Counted from the stretch's first letter, positions 1 through 7,720 are shown. The stretch: DNA of 16,237 nt from an uncultured Coriobacteriaceae bacterium (GCA_900552365.1 URZP01000026.1:1-16237); one strand, 5' to 3'. Notes: generated by a model from the letters alone, not told the origin. Numbers and translations are program-made.

Positions 1-1184
1 AGCAGACGGCCGAGCCCGTTACCGTTCTGACCGAGGATGCTGGCCTGGTTGGCGTTTACGACGAGGTTCCTTCCAAGCAAGGCCCCGAGCTCGTTTACCG
101 CAACATGCGCCTGCTGAAGATCGCCGAAGACGGCTCGTATGTCCGCATCTGGGCTTCCCGCGGCATGAGCTGCACCGACGACTCCGTCTGGTTCCCCAAG
201 GAGAATTTCAAGACCATCGTGGATCGCTTCGGACCTCCGCAGCCCACCAGCCAGATGTCCGGCAACGACGCCGATCTCATCCTGAAGTGCAACAACGAGC
301 AGTGGATCAAGGCCGCCGAGTGGCAGTCCAACGTCATTCACTACTTCATTGAAGAGCAGGGCACGGAAGTCGTATTCAGCCACTTCCACAACGTTGACCT
401 TCAGGGTCACAACTACATGAAGTACATGAAGAACCGCGACACCAGCCGCTACGACGAGTCCGAGGTCGTGAAGTTCGCAGAGGCCACCTACAAGGTCACC
501 GACGATTATCTGGGATCCTTCATGCACCTGCTGGATGAGGGTTGGACCATCGCCATCTTCTCCGATCACGCTCTGATCAGTGCCGAGGAAGAAGCCGTGG
601 CCATGGGCGACAACACCGGCGTTTCCATCGAGCCGCTTCATAAGTTCGGCTACACCGTTCTTAAGAAGGATGAGAACGGCAAGGAGCTGCCCGAGGTCGA
701 TTGGGAGAAGAGCAAGGCCATCATGACCCGCTCGAACTCGATCTACATCAACGTCAAGGGCCGCGATCCGCACGGCATCGTCGATCCCGCCGACAAGTAC
801 GAGCTGGAGGAGCAGATCATCACCGATCTGTACGGCTACAAGCACCCCAAGACGGGCAAGCGCATCTTCGACCTGGCGCTCCACAACAAGGATGCTGTCT
901 TGATCGGTCTTGGCGGCCCGATGGGATCCGACATCGTCTTCGTCGTGAATGAGAACTACGCCGAGGACCACGGCGCTGGCTTGTCCACGGCATGGGGTCA
1001 CAACGACACCTCGCTCAGTCCGATCTTCTGCGCAGCCGGCCCCGGCATCAAGGAAGGCTATCGCACCCCGATGCACATCCGCGAGGTCGACCTGGCTCCT
1101 ACGGCCGCTGTCCTTCTGGGCGTCGACTTCCCGGCTCAGTGCGAGGGCTCGCCTGCGTACGACATCTTCACCGAGCGCGTCTAA
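1..1184 (+). CDS. Alkaline phosphatase/nucleotide pyrophosphatase superfamily protein, 5'-truncated (paralogue A)
   Basis: The reading frame is open from base 3 to the TAA at 1182-1184, giving 393 residues of what is probably a protein of about 700, judged from its two full-length paralogues at 10073 and 12253. The N-terminal metal Asp and the Thr nucleophile lie outside the window. Visible are the later metal-binding motifs of the type I phosphodiesterase/NPP fold: D-L-Q-G-H (Asp codon at 396), S-D-H (Asp codon at 564) and D-H-G (His codon at 969). The AAGPGIKEG block near the C-terminus is shared with both paralogues. It resembles the 12253 paralogue more than the 10073 one, for example in DWEK and the DHG motif. 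The family hydrolyses phosphate or sulfate (di)esters with two metal ions; the substrate here is unknown. A terminator follows directly. Confidence 0.85.
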   Translation, partial: QTAEPVTVLTEDAGLVGVYDEVPSKQGPELVYRNMRLLKIAEDGSYVRIWASRGMSCTDDSVWFPKENFKTIVDRFGPPQPTSQMSGNDADLILKCNNEQWIKAAEWQSNVIHYFIEEQGTEVVFSHFHNVDLQGHNYMKYMKNRDTSRYDESEVVKFAEATYKVTDDYLGSFMHLLDEGWTIAIFSDHALISAEEEAVAMGDNTGVSIEPLHKFGYTVLKKDENGKELPEVDWEKSKAIMTRSNSIYINVKGRDPHGIVDPADKYELEEQIITDLYGYKHPKTGKRIFDLALHNKDAVLIGLGGPMGSDIVFVVNENYAEDHGAGLSTAWGHNDTSLSPIFCAAGPGIKEGYRTPMHIREVDLAPTAAVLLGVDFPAQCEGSPAYDIFTERV

Positions 1185-1212
1185 TAAACCAGCTTTAGTT
1201 AGCTCGTTTGAG

Positions 1213-1245
1213 GCCCCTGTGGCGAAAGCGTCGCAGGGGCTTTTT
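1213..1245 (+). terminator. Rho-independent terminator after phosphatase paralogue A
   Basis: The arms GCCCCTG (1213-1219) and CAGGGGC (1234-1240) are perfectly complementary. The inner bases TGGCG and CGTCG continue the stem with two G-T wobbles around an AAAG loop. Five T residues follow at 1241-1245. This is a textbook intrinsic terminator 28 bases after the stop codon. Confidence 0.93.
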
Positions 1246-1642
1246 CGTCGTTCGGTGTGAAGATGCAAGTATTTTTTGGCAGTAACGAATTTTCGCGAGA
1301 AATAAAGTGAATTCACCGATTAATGGGGTGTCATAGACAAACACGATGACTGTCATTACAGTAATTAATATTCCCTATAAGTGAATAATTCGGAATTACA
1401 GTTCGATGACCAGCGGTTATCCAAAAAGTCAAAGGGGATGCAACTAAAAGTTCATACCCCAGATAACCTGCCATCCCAACCGTTGATTCACACCTAAAGA
1501 TGAAGATTGTATGGTGAAACCACGGACGTTTGCAGCTGCCATTGAGCGCGTAGATCCTGACGGAGGGAGGCCAGAAGGATGTGCGCGCTGGTAGCGAAAC
1601 AAAACGGAAGGATTGTAAGAGCTACAAAGAAAGGGGAGGGTT
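1246..1642 (+). promoter_or_regulatory. Long AT-rich control region upstream of the SLC13 permease
   Basis: About 400 bases without a convincing gene, much richer in A/T than its surroundings. It holds a perfect 14-bp palindrome (1349-1362, ACTGT-N4-ACAGT), a second ATTACAGT at 1395-1402 that repeats the one at 1355-1362, a possible -10 box TATAAG at 1376-1381, and an inverted pair GGTTATC (1415-1421) / GATAACC (1462-1468). The motif CAACCGTTGAT at 1477-1487 has a near copy upstream of the phosphatase gene at 10073. No matching -35 box is obvious at ideal spacing. If the -10 is right, the permease has a leader of about 250 nt. Confidence 0.5.
1349..1362. promoter_or_regulatory. Candidate operator palindrome ACTGT-N4-ACAGT
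   Basis: A perfect 5-4-5 inverted repeat lies just upstream of the candidate -10 box at 1376-1381. Half of it, as ATTACAGT, recurs 40 bp downstream at 1395-1402. This arrangement fits a dimeric regulator bound around the promoter. The regulator is unknown and the assignment is inferred from symmetry and position only. Confidence 0.35.
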
Positions 1643-3079
1643 ATGGATACGAAAGCGAAGAAAGTTTCGCCTATTCATTACCTGGTGGTCGCCGCATTCT
1701 GCTTAGGCGGTCAGTTCATTCCCGGCTTCGCGGGCATCACGCCGCTTGGCATGGGCATTCTGGGCTGCTTTGTCGGCGCAGTTTACGGCTGGATCACCAT
1801 CGACATGCTTTGGCCGAGCATCGTCGCCATGTTCGGCTTGGGCATGACGTCTATTGGCTTCGACCGCGTCATTGCCGGTTCGTTCGGCAACACCACTGTT
1901 ATGGCCCTGATCCTGTGCATGGGCGTCATTGGCATCGCCATGACCACCGGCGCATTCAACTGGTTGGCCAGCAAGCTGCTTGGCAACAAGCTCATGCAGG
2001 GCAAGCCGTGGGTAACCATCTGGGTCATTTTCTTCATCGCATTCCTGCTGGGCGCTAACAACCCCATCATCTTGATGATCATCTTCGGCGCATTCATTAC
2101 CTCCATGTTGAATGCCTGCAAGGTTGCGAAGAACAGCAAGCTTGCCGTCTTCACTTACTTGGGCACTGCGTTTGCCCTCATGCTTGGCCAGATCCTGTTC
2201 CCGTTCATTTCCACGGGCCTGGTTTTCTACGGCGCATACATGAAGATGTTCGCCGCGTACCCCATGAACATGGTTGCGTACCTGCTGTGCATGTTTGTTG
2301 TCGGCGTTCTTATGATCACCTGCTGGGTGCTTGTCATGAAGTTCGTCATGCGCGTCGATGCAAAGCCCCTTGCTGAGTTCTGCAGCGACTGCTCCGAGCT
2401 TAAGGCAACGCGTTCTCAGAAGATCGCCCTTATCATGTTCGTCGGCTTCATCCTGGTCAACGTTCTGGCTGCTGTCGGCCCGCTTAAGCCTTTCCTGAGC
2501 CTTCTTGGCTTGGCTGGCTTCTGCCTGCTTGGTACCGCCCTCATGCCGTTCCTTAAGGACGAGGAAGGCAACGCCATCGGCGGTATCGAGGAACTGCTTC
2601 ACCTCTGCAACTGGGGTCAGGTCACCATGGTCGGCTTTATCATGCTGCTCTCGACCTATATGAGCGGTGCTGTTCCCGGCCTCGAGACCGGCATCCCCGC
2701 CGCAATGGCCATGCTGTTCGTGCCGTTTATGGGCATGTCTCCGTGGGTCTTCGTCGTCGTCGCTTTGGTCCTGGCGGTTATCCTTACCAACTTCGCTAAC
2801 AACATGATCGTCGCTGTTATGGTCATGCCGCTGCTTGTCAACTACGCAACTAAGGTTGGCCTGGATCCCACCATGGTCGTCGTGATGCTCTTCATCATGG
2901 CTCAGTTCGCACTTGCCACGCCTGCTGCTTCGCCGGTTACGGCTGTCGCGATGACGCAAGAGCTGGCTGATCCAACGGAGATGACCAAGGCAGCTTGCAA
3001 GATCCTCCCGATCATGATCGTTCTTGGCCTTGTCATCGGCCTGCCGGTTTGCAGCGTTATCTTCTCGCTTTTCGCTTAG
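1643..3079 (+). CDS. SLC13/DASS-type ion-coupled anion permease
   Basis: A 478-residue, very hydrophobic integral membrane protein with roughly a dozen predicted helices. It has the two-repeat plan of the SLC13 (divalent anion:sodium symporter)/ArsB-NhaD superfamily. The re-entrant loops that bind ion and substrate appear as GANNP (residues 137-141) in the first half and LTNFANN (381-387) in the second, with a later TPAASP (426-431). The start is ATG 1643 with AGGGGAGGG just upstream; the frame is closed by a TAA at 1616-1618, so no longer start is possible. Known members carry dicarboxylates, sulfate or related anions, but the substrate here cannot be read. It lies between a phosphatase-like gene and an acyl-activating operon, so uptake of an anionic substrate for either is plausible. 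Confidence 0.8.
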   Translation: MDTKAKKVSPIHYLVVAAFCLGGQFIPGFAGITPLGMGILGCFVGAVYGWITIDMLWPSIVAMFGLGMTSIGFDRVIAGSFGNTTVMALILCMGVIGIAMTTGAFNWLASKLLGNKLMQGKPWVTIWVIFFIAFLLGANNPIILMIIFGAFITSMLNACKVAKNSKLAVFTYLGTAFALMLGQILFPFISTGLVFYGAYMKMFAAYPMNMVAYLLCMFVVGVLMITCWVLVMKFVMRVDAKPLAEFCSDCSELKATRSQKIALIMFVGFILVNVLAAVGPLKPFLSLLGLAGFCLLGTALMPFLKDEEGNAIGGIEELLHLCNWGQVTMVGFIMLLSTYMSGAVPGLETGIPAAMAMLFVPFMGMSPWVFVVVALVLAVILTNFANNMIVAVMVMPLLVNYATKVGLDPTMVVVMLFIMAQFALATPAASPVTAVAMTQELADPTEMTKAACKILPIMIVLGLVIGLPVCSVIFSLFA

Positions 3080-3153
3080 GTAACGGGTTGGGTTTAGCTT
3101 ATCGCCGTGATAACCTTTATGGCATTGCTCATTGAGTTTTGTCATGAATAGCG

Positions 3154-3194
3154 GGCTCGGACATTGCTGGGAGGCGGTGTCCGAGCCTTGTTTT
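3154..3194 (+). terminator. Terminator-like hairpin immediately before the first GH3 gene (possible attenuator)
   Basis: The perfect 10-bp arms GGCTCGGACA (3154-3163) and TGTCCGAGCC (3178-3187) enclose a 14-nt loop and are followed by TTGTTTT (3188-3194). It ends the permease transcript 75 bp after its stop. It also stops only 11 nt before the next ATG, so no promoter fits between it and that gene. The downstream operon must therefore be read through the hairpin or transcribed from a promoter upstream of it in 3080-3153, where I see no strong -35/-10 pair. Confidence 0.85.
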
Positions 3195-3205
3195 ACAGGA
3201 GAAAC

Positions 3206-4825
3206 ATGGATACGAAAAAGTACATACCCGAACGCGTGAAAGAGGATCTGGGAAGTTATTTCGTCAAGGGTTTCGACGACCTGTACGCGCATGGCGCGAA
3301 GGTGCAGGACGAAGTTCTCGACGAGATAATCAAGATCGTCGCGGACAGCGCCTATGCGCACGACCACGGCTTCGCGGGCGTGTCCAGCAAAGAAGAGTTC
3401 CTTGCCAAGGTGCCTGTTTCTGAATACGCCGACTACATCGATTACGTGGCGCGCGACATGGAAGGTGAAGGCAACCAGCTTTCATCGCTTCCTACCGATC
3501 ATTACTTGATGTCCACGGGGCGAGGCGGTTTCGCGGGCAAATACTACATCGAGACGCGTGTTGGCGCTATCGCTCGTCAGACGTCCATCGATTTGTACCA
3601 AATGGGCATCGTGCACAACGAGCCCGTGTTGCGCGAGCCCGGCTTCAAAACCATGCCGGTTGTTAACCCCACATCTATCCCTGTTGCTCATAACGGCAAA
3701 GAGGTTCGTCGCACATCAAGTCAGGCCGGTAAGGCATTGTGGGAGAACGGCGGCGACGTTTTCATCTTCCCGTACGAGTTCCTCGAAGTGCAGATGAGCG
3801 AAACCGATCGCAATTATATGTATGCGCTGTACGCTCTTGCCGAGAAGAATCTGGTTCAAACGAATTGCAACAACCTTGACGCTTTCGGCGACTTTCTTGA
3901 CAGTATCGAGGCGAACGCCGCTCAGATGATCGAGGATATCCGCATCGGTCACTTCTCAGTGGACATCACCGATGAAGATCGCGCTTTGCTTGAGGGCATG
4001 TTCCAGCCGAACCCCGCGCGCGCCGATGAGCTTGCGGCGTTGCTCAAGGAATCGGGCAAACTCGACTTCAACGAGGTTTGGCCCCGTTTCCGCCTTGCTA
4101 CGGGTTGGATCGGCGGCAGCGTCGGCTGCTTCAGTCGCGATGTGATGGACCGCTTGCCCAGCCGTATGCGCTACTACAACACGCCTTACGGCTGCACTGA
4201 AATCATGATCGCTGCAACCAGCGATCCTGGTTCCGACGTCGGGCCGCTCAACGTGTTCGGTGGCTTCTTCGAGTTTTTGCCGCTCGACGGCGGTGACCCT
4301 GTTGAAATGCGCGACCTGCAGGTTGGCAAGCTGTACGAGGTGCTGGTCACCACGTACTCGGGTCTGTGTCGCTACAACTTGCACGACATCATCCGCGTCG
4401 ATAGCTTCAGGGGAGAAACGGCGTGCATCGAGTTCAGGGGCCGCGCCGCCGAGGTCATCAAGGTGAACGACACGTCGCTTTACGGCTTCGAATTCTGCGA
4501 CTTGGTTTTGGGTGTGCTCGATTCCGAAGACGCTATTGCTTCGGTGTTCCAGGCGTTCGTCGAAAACGGCACGCAGGGCGAAGAGCTTTCCGTTGTCGTT
4601 GAGTTCTATCGCGAGCCGACCGACCATGCTGCGTTTGCCGCTAAGCTGAAGGCCGCTATGGAGCAGGCAGGTATCGCGCCCGGCAAGGTTTACGCCGTTC
4701 GCAAGGGCTACAGGCGCAACCTGTACCTGTCGCTTATGCAGCTTGGTCTTATCGTTCAGTCCATGAAGCTGCCGGTTGTTGCCGCGAAGCTTCCCGATGA
4801 AGCAGAAACAGAAACTGTTCTTTAG
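3206..4825 (+). CDS. GH3-family acyl-adenylating enzyme homologue with altered P-loop (GH3-1)
   Basis: A 539-residue soluble protein, close to the usual GH3 length. I chose ATG 3206, preceded by AGGAGA, over an in-frame start at 3164 that would lie inside the hairpin. GH3 hallmarks are VPVSEYADYIDYV in the N-terminal part and TTYSGLCRYNLHD (residues 382-394), the hinge/nucleotide motif of this family, followed by FRGRAAEVIKV. GH3 enzymes adenylate a carboxylic acid and pass the acyl group to an amine, typically an amino acid. The usual TSGTTG loop is replaced by STGRGGFAGK (103-112), and the later acidic motif reads YGCTE rather than YxSSE. Catalysis may therefore be changed or lost. First gene of a five-gene operon, 21 nt before GH3-2. 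Family call fairly sure; substrate unknown. Confidence 0.78.
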   Translation: MDTKKYIPERVKEDLGSYFVKGFDDLYAHGAKVQDEVLDEIIKIVADSAYAHDHGFAGVSSKEEFLAKVPVSEYADYIDYVARDMEGEGNQLSSLPTDHYLMSTGRGGFAGKYYIETRVGAIARQTSIDLYQMGIVHNEPVLREPGFKTMPVVNPTSIPVAHNGKEVRRTSSQAGKALWENGGDVFIFPYEFLEVQMSETDRNYMYALYALAEKNLVQTNCNNLDAFGDFLDSIEANAAQMIEDIRIGHFSVDITDEDRALLEGMFQPNPARADELAALLKESGKLDFNEVWPRFRLATGWIGGSVGCFSRDVMDRLPSRMRYYNTPYGCTEIMIAATSDPGSDVGPLNVFGGFFEFLPLDGGDPVEMRDLQVGKLYEVLVTTYSGLCRYNLHDIIRVDSFRGETACIEFRGRAAEVIKVNDTSLYGFEFCDLVLGVLDSEDAIASVFQAFVENGTQGEELSVVVEFYREPTDHAAFAAKLKAAMEQAGIAPGKVYAVRKGYRRNLYLSLMQLGLIVQSMKLPVVAAKLPDEAETETVL

Positions 4826-4846
4826 CCGCTGGAGAGAGGGGTTGCG

Positions 4847-6529
4847 GTGAAGGGTTACGAGAAAGCCATCCAAGACGCCGAAGCCGACGTCCATGCGAAG
4901 CGCATCGATAAGTCGCTGCCGCAGCGCCTGCTTGAAAGCGATCAGATCGAGCTGTATTACGGTATGCCCGAGCTGTTCAAGGATTTCGATCGCTACGAGG
5001 ACATCGTCCTGAACGAAATATACCTGCGTCTGCGCAGCAGTTCATTCGGGAAGAAGCATGGTGCCGACAAGGCTGCCAACGCCCATGAGTGGCTAGAGAA
5101 CGCACCCCTTACCACGTATTCCGACTACCGACCGTTTGTGGAAAGCTCGATGTTGGGCGCGAAATCCGCTCTGTACCAAGACGACACGCAAGCTTACATC
5201 CTCACCAGCGGAACGACGGGCGCCCCGAAGATTTTCGCCGATAGCGTTTCGGGCAACTTCGCTAAGTTGCTGGTCATGCGCTTGCGCGGTTTTTACACGC
5301 GCACCGCGTTCCCTATTACGGGCGATCGTAGCGCGAAGAACCTCACGTTCTCGAACTACGCGGGCTTGGGCAATGCCCAGGACGGCAAGCCTATTCTGCG
5401 CGCATCCGGTTCGACTGCGCGCAGCCTGCGCAAATACACCGACACCATGAACATTATCCCAGCCCCCTTCTGGGAGCTGCCCGACATCGGCCCGCGCGAG
5501 CGCGACTACCTTATCGCGCTTATGGCGCTTTCCGATCCGGCACTGGCGAAGGTGTTCGCCAACAACCTGGCCCATTTCGGTCGCATGCTATCGCAGGTGG
5601 ACGCTCTGGGCGATCAGATGATCTCCGACATCAGGGAGGGACATCAGTCGGTTGACCTGCCCGAGGACGCCCGTGTGTTCATGCAAGAGTTGCTTTCGCC
5701 CAATCCCGGGCGCGCCGATGCGCTTGATGCGGTCATGCGCGAGTTCGGCTCTATTTCCTCGAAAGAAGCGCTTGAGAGCGTGTGGCCCAGGTTCTCGCTG
5801 GTCAGCGGCTGGCTGAACGGGCCAACCGGCCGCGATGCCCGTCAGGTCATGCGTCGTTTGCCCAAGAAAGTGGGCGCGTTCGCTATGGGGTACGGCTCAA
5901 GCGAGGGAAAATGGAATATACCTTTGAAGGCCGCCACTGCCGAGGGCGCCGCTTCTCCGTTCAGCTCGATCTACGAGTTCCGTGATCTGGTTACCGGGCG
6001 CCTATACCGCGCCAGCGAGGTGTGGCCGCATAAGTTCTACGAGCTGGTCGTCACCACGTATTCGGGCCTGGTTCGTTACAACATGCAGGACGTCGTGTAT
6101 GTCACCGGCCGCGAGGGCGGCTCGCCTGTGTTCGCCTTCTGCGGGAAAACCAGCGAGATCGTTCGTGTGAACGGGCGTAAGCGCGATAGTCATAACTTCT
6201 TGGCGCTGTTCGCTTGGATCGAGATCAAGCGCGGTATCGAGTTCGACCTGATGCAGGCGTGCGTGAAGGATGGCGAGCTGTCCTTCATCTTGGAAAGCGC
6301 CGACGACATCGATTACGCCGAGCTGCTTCGCTTCCTGAATTCCATCATGGGCGAGCACTGGGGTTTCACCGCCTCACATATATACGTGGTCGATTCTGCC
6401 TATAAGCAGGCATATTTCGATAGCAAGGAACTTCCCGGTCGCGGCGTCAGCGGCATCAAGGTGCCTACGGTGACCGCAGACCTTCCCGATGGCAAGTTCA
6501 TAAAGGCTCTTGTAAACAAGGAGGATTAA
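4847..6529 (+). CDS. GH3-family acyl-acid-amido synthetase-like enzyme (GH3-2)
   Basis: 560 residues with a GTG start at 4847 behind GGAGAGAGGGG (4831-4841). It carries the full GH3/acyl-adenylate motif set: APLTTYSDYRPFVE, the phosphate loop TSGTTGAPK (120-128), YGSSEGKW (349-356), TTYSGLVRYNMQD (403-415), FCGKTSEIVRVNG, and a C-terminal SGIKVPTVTADLP resembling the conserved GH3 tail. The known reaction is ATP-dependent activation of a carboxylate and transfer to an amino acid; in plants the acids are auxin, jasmonate or benzoates. The acceptor and acid in this bacterium are unknown. It sits 21 nt after GH3-1 and 1 nt before the zinc-ribbon gene, whose ribosome site lies in its last codons. 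The two GH3 proteins are clearly diverged paralogues, so this is not a recent duplication. Confidence 0.85.
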   Translation: MKGYEKAIQDAEADVHAKRIDKSLPQRLLESDQIELYYGMPELFKDFDRYEDIVLNEIYLRLRSSSFGKKHGADKAANAHEWLENAPLTTYSDYRPFVESSMLGAKSALYQDDTQAYILTSGTTGAPKIFADSVSGNFAKLLVMRLRGFYTRTAFPITGDRSAKNLTFSNYAGLGNAQDGKPILRASGSTARSLRKYTDTMNIIPAPFWELPDIGPRERDYLIALMALSDPALAKVFANNLAHFGRMLSQVDALGDQMISDIREGHQSVDLPEDARVFMQELLSPNPGRADALDAVMREFGSISSKEALESVWPRFSLVSGWLNGPTGRDARQVMRRLPKKVGAFAMGYGSSEGKWNIPLKAATAEGAASPFSSIYEFRDLVTGRLYRASEVWPHKFYELVVTTYSGLVRYNMQDVVYVTGREGGSPVFAFCGKTSEIVRVNGRKRDSHNFLALFAWIEIKRGIEFDLMQACVKDGELSFILESADDIDYAELLRFLNSIMGEHWGFTASHIYVVDSAYKQAYFDSKELPGRGVSGIKVPTVTADLPDGKFIKALVNKED

Positions 6530-6530
6530 C

Positions 6531-6992
6531 ATGAACCAGAAACTGCCCCGTGTTGAGCACCTAAAGGAACGCGCCAAGGACTGCTGCTGCAGTTATTGCG
6601 GCGGTGACCTGGCTGTTCGCCGCATTTTGTACCAGACGACTGCCGAGTATCGCATCGAGCTGTACTGCGACAACTGCGAGAAGATCGAGTACGGCGTTCC
6701 GCGCGCCCTGTACGATAGCGCGAAGGCCGCCATCGAGCGCCTTGGCTTCAACTACTATCCCGAAACCGAAGAGGGCGTTACCCGCAATCAGATGAATATT
6801 GCCAAGTTGTCCACGCTGACGGCATGGCAGCTGCGCTATCTGGGCATGATCGACGACGAGCGCTTGAAGGATGCCGCCGAGGGGTCCACACAGAGCATGG
6901 ACACCAACACCATCGTCTCGGAAGACGACCTTGATGAGCTGTTGAAGGAGGTCGAGACATGGAGCGAGCAACAATTGAACTGCGAGGAGTAG
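6531..6992 (+). CDS. Small zinc-ribbon protein, unknown function
   Basis: 153 residues starting at ATG 6531, with AAGGAGG in the end of GH3-2. Two Cys pairs, C20-x2-C23 (in CSYCGG) and C46-x2-C49 (in CDNCEK), are spaced like a four-Cys zinc ribbon. Cys18 and Cys19 precede the first pair. The middle part has a helical stretch (IAKLSTLTAWQLRYLGMI), and the C-terminus is acidic (SEDDLDELLKEVE). No membrane segment or signal peptide is seen. I do not recognise a named family. It overlaps the ABC ATPase gene by 34 bp, so the two are translationally coupled and probably act together. A zinc-dependent adaptor or regulatory subunit is possible but unproven. Confidence 0.75.
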   Translation: MNQKLPRVEHLKERAKDCCCSYCGGDLAVRRILYQTTAEYRIELYCDNCEKIEYGVPRALYDSAKAAIERLGFNYYPETEEGVTRNQMNIAKLSTLTAWQLRYLGMIDDERLKDAAEGSTQSMDTNTIVSEDDLDELLKEVETWSEQQLNCEE

Positions 6993-7717
6993 GCTGCACT
7001 ATCGGTGGCCGTGCCCTTATCAAAGACGTGAACTGGAAGATCGAGCCCGGCAGCCGTTGGGTTGTCTTTGGCAGCAACGGTTGCGGCAAAACCACGCTTC
7101 TGTCGCTTATCGCGGGTTACGGCAAATACAACGGAAGCCTGAAAATCGACGGCACCGAGCTGAACGACATCGACGCTTTCGATTGGCGCACGTCGGTCGG
7201 CTTCGTCAGCGGATCGTTCTTTGGCCGCATCTATCAGAACGAAACCGTCTTGAACATCATGACGGCCGGTTCCCGTGGAACCATGGGCGTACCGCTTGAA
7301 GAGGTCACGCCGGAGGAAATGCGCATCATCCGTAAGCTTCTGGCAAGCCGTGATTTGGGCCATAGGCTTGACTCGCCGTTCTCAACGCTTTCGAAGGGCG
7401 AGCAGCAGATCATCTTGGTTCTGCGCGCGCTTTTGCTTAATACGTCCACGCTTCTGCTGGACGAGCCCATGAGCGGCCTTGACGTTGGTGCGCGTGCCGA
7501 AATGCAGCATATGCTGTTCTCGCTGGCCGACAAGCGCAACGCAACGGTCGTGTATGTCAGCCACCACCTCGAGGAGATCTCGCCCGAGCTGTTCGATAAC
7601 TGCCTCCTGCTTTCGCGTGGGCGCGTTCAGGCCGAAGGCCCCATTCGCGACGTCCTGTCGTCGGAGGCTGCGCGCAAGATCATCGGGAAGAACCCCTACG
7701 CGCAAGAGGAGGTTTAG
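6959..7717 (+). CDS. Solitary ABC-type ATPase
   Basis: A 252-residue nucleotide-binding domain. It has Walker A GSNGCGKT (38-45), signature LSKGEQQ (144-150), Walker B TLLLDEP (164-170), D-loop SGLD and H-loop His202 in VSHHLEE. The usual Q-loop glutamine is missing: the segment reads GFVSGSFF (81-88), somewhat like the ModF/YlmA group of stand-alone ABC ATPases. That subgroup comparison is from memory. No membrane-spanning partner or binding protein lies in the operon, so it may not be a classical transporter subunit, or its permease is encoded elsewhere. ATG 6959 has AAGGAGG upstream inside the zinc-ribbon gene. The 310-residue gene follows 3 nt after its stop. ATPase identity is certain; role unknown. 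Confidence 0.92.
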   Translation: MERATIELRGVGCTIGGRALIKDVNWKIEPGSRWVVFGSNGCGKTTLLSLIAGYGKYNGSLKIDGTELNDIDAFDWRTSVGFVSGSFFGRIYQNETVLNIMTAGSRGTMGVPLEEVTPEEMRIIRKLLASRDLGHRLDSPFSTLSKGEQQIILVLRALLLNTSTLLLDEPMSGLDVGARAEMQHMLFSLADKRNATVVYVSHHLEEISPELFDNCLLLSRGRVQAEGPIRDVLSSEAARKIIGKNPYAQEEV

Positions 7718-7720
7718 GAG

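Noticed and set aside
1246..1642. A mobile element, attachment site or CRISPR-like array in the AT-rich gap
   Set aside because: The repeats are single short pairs, not an array, and no transposase, integrase or terminal inverted repeats are present.
3164..3205. Longer N-terminus for GH3-1 from ATG 3164
   Set aside because: This start lies inside the terminator hairpin and lacks a ribosome site, whereas ATG 3206 has AGGAGA and starts a normal GH3 N-terminus.
1703..3367. Long minus-strand reading frame of 554 codons opposite the permease
   Set aside because: Its product is a His/Asp/Arg-rich antisense shadow with no recognisable motif, and it crosses the terminator at 3154-3194. The plus strand encodes a clear permease.
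3956..4894. 312-codon minus-strand frame opposite GH3-1
   Set aside because: No motifs are seen, and the plus-strand GH3 frame is well supported.
3206..6529. Recent tandem duplication of the GH3 genes
   Set aside because: The two proteins differ along nearly their whole length except for the core motifs, so the duplication, if local, is old.
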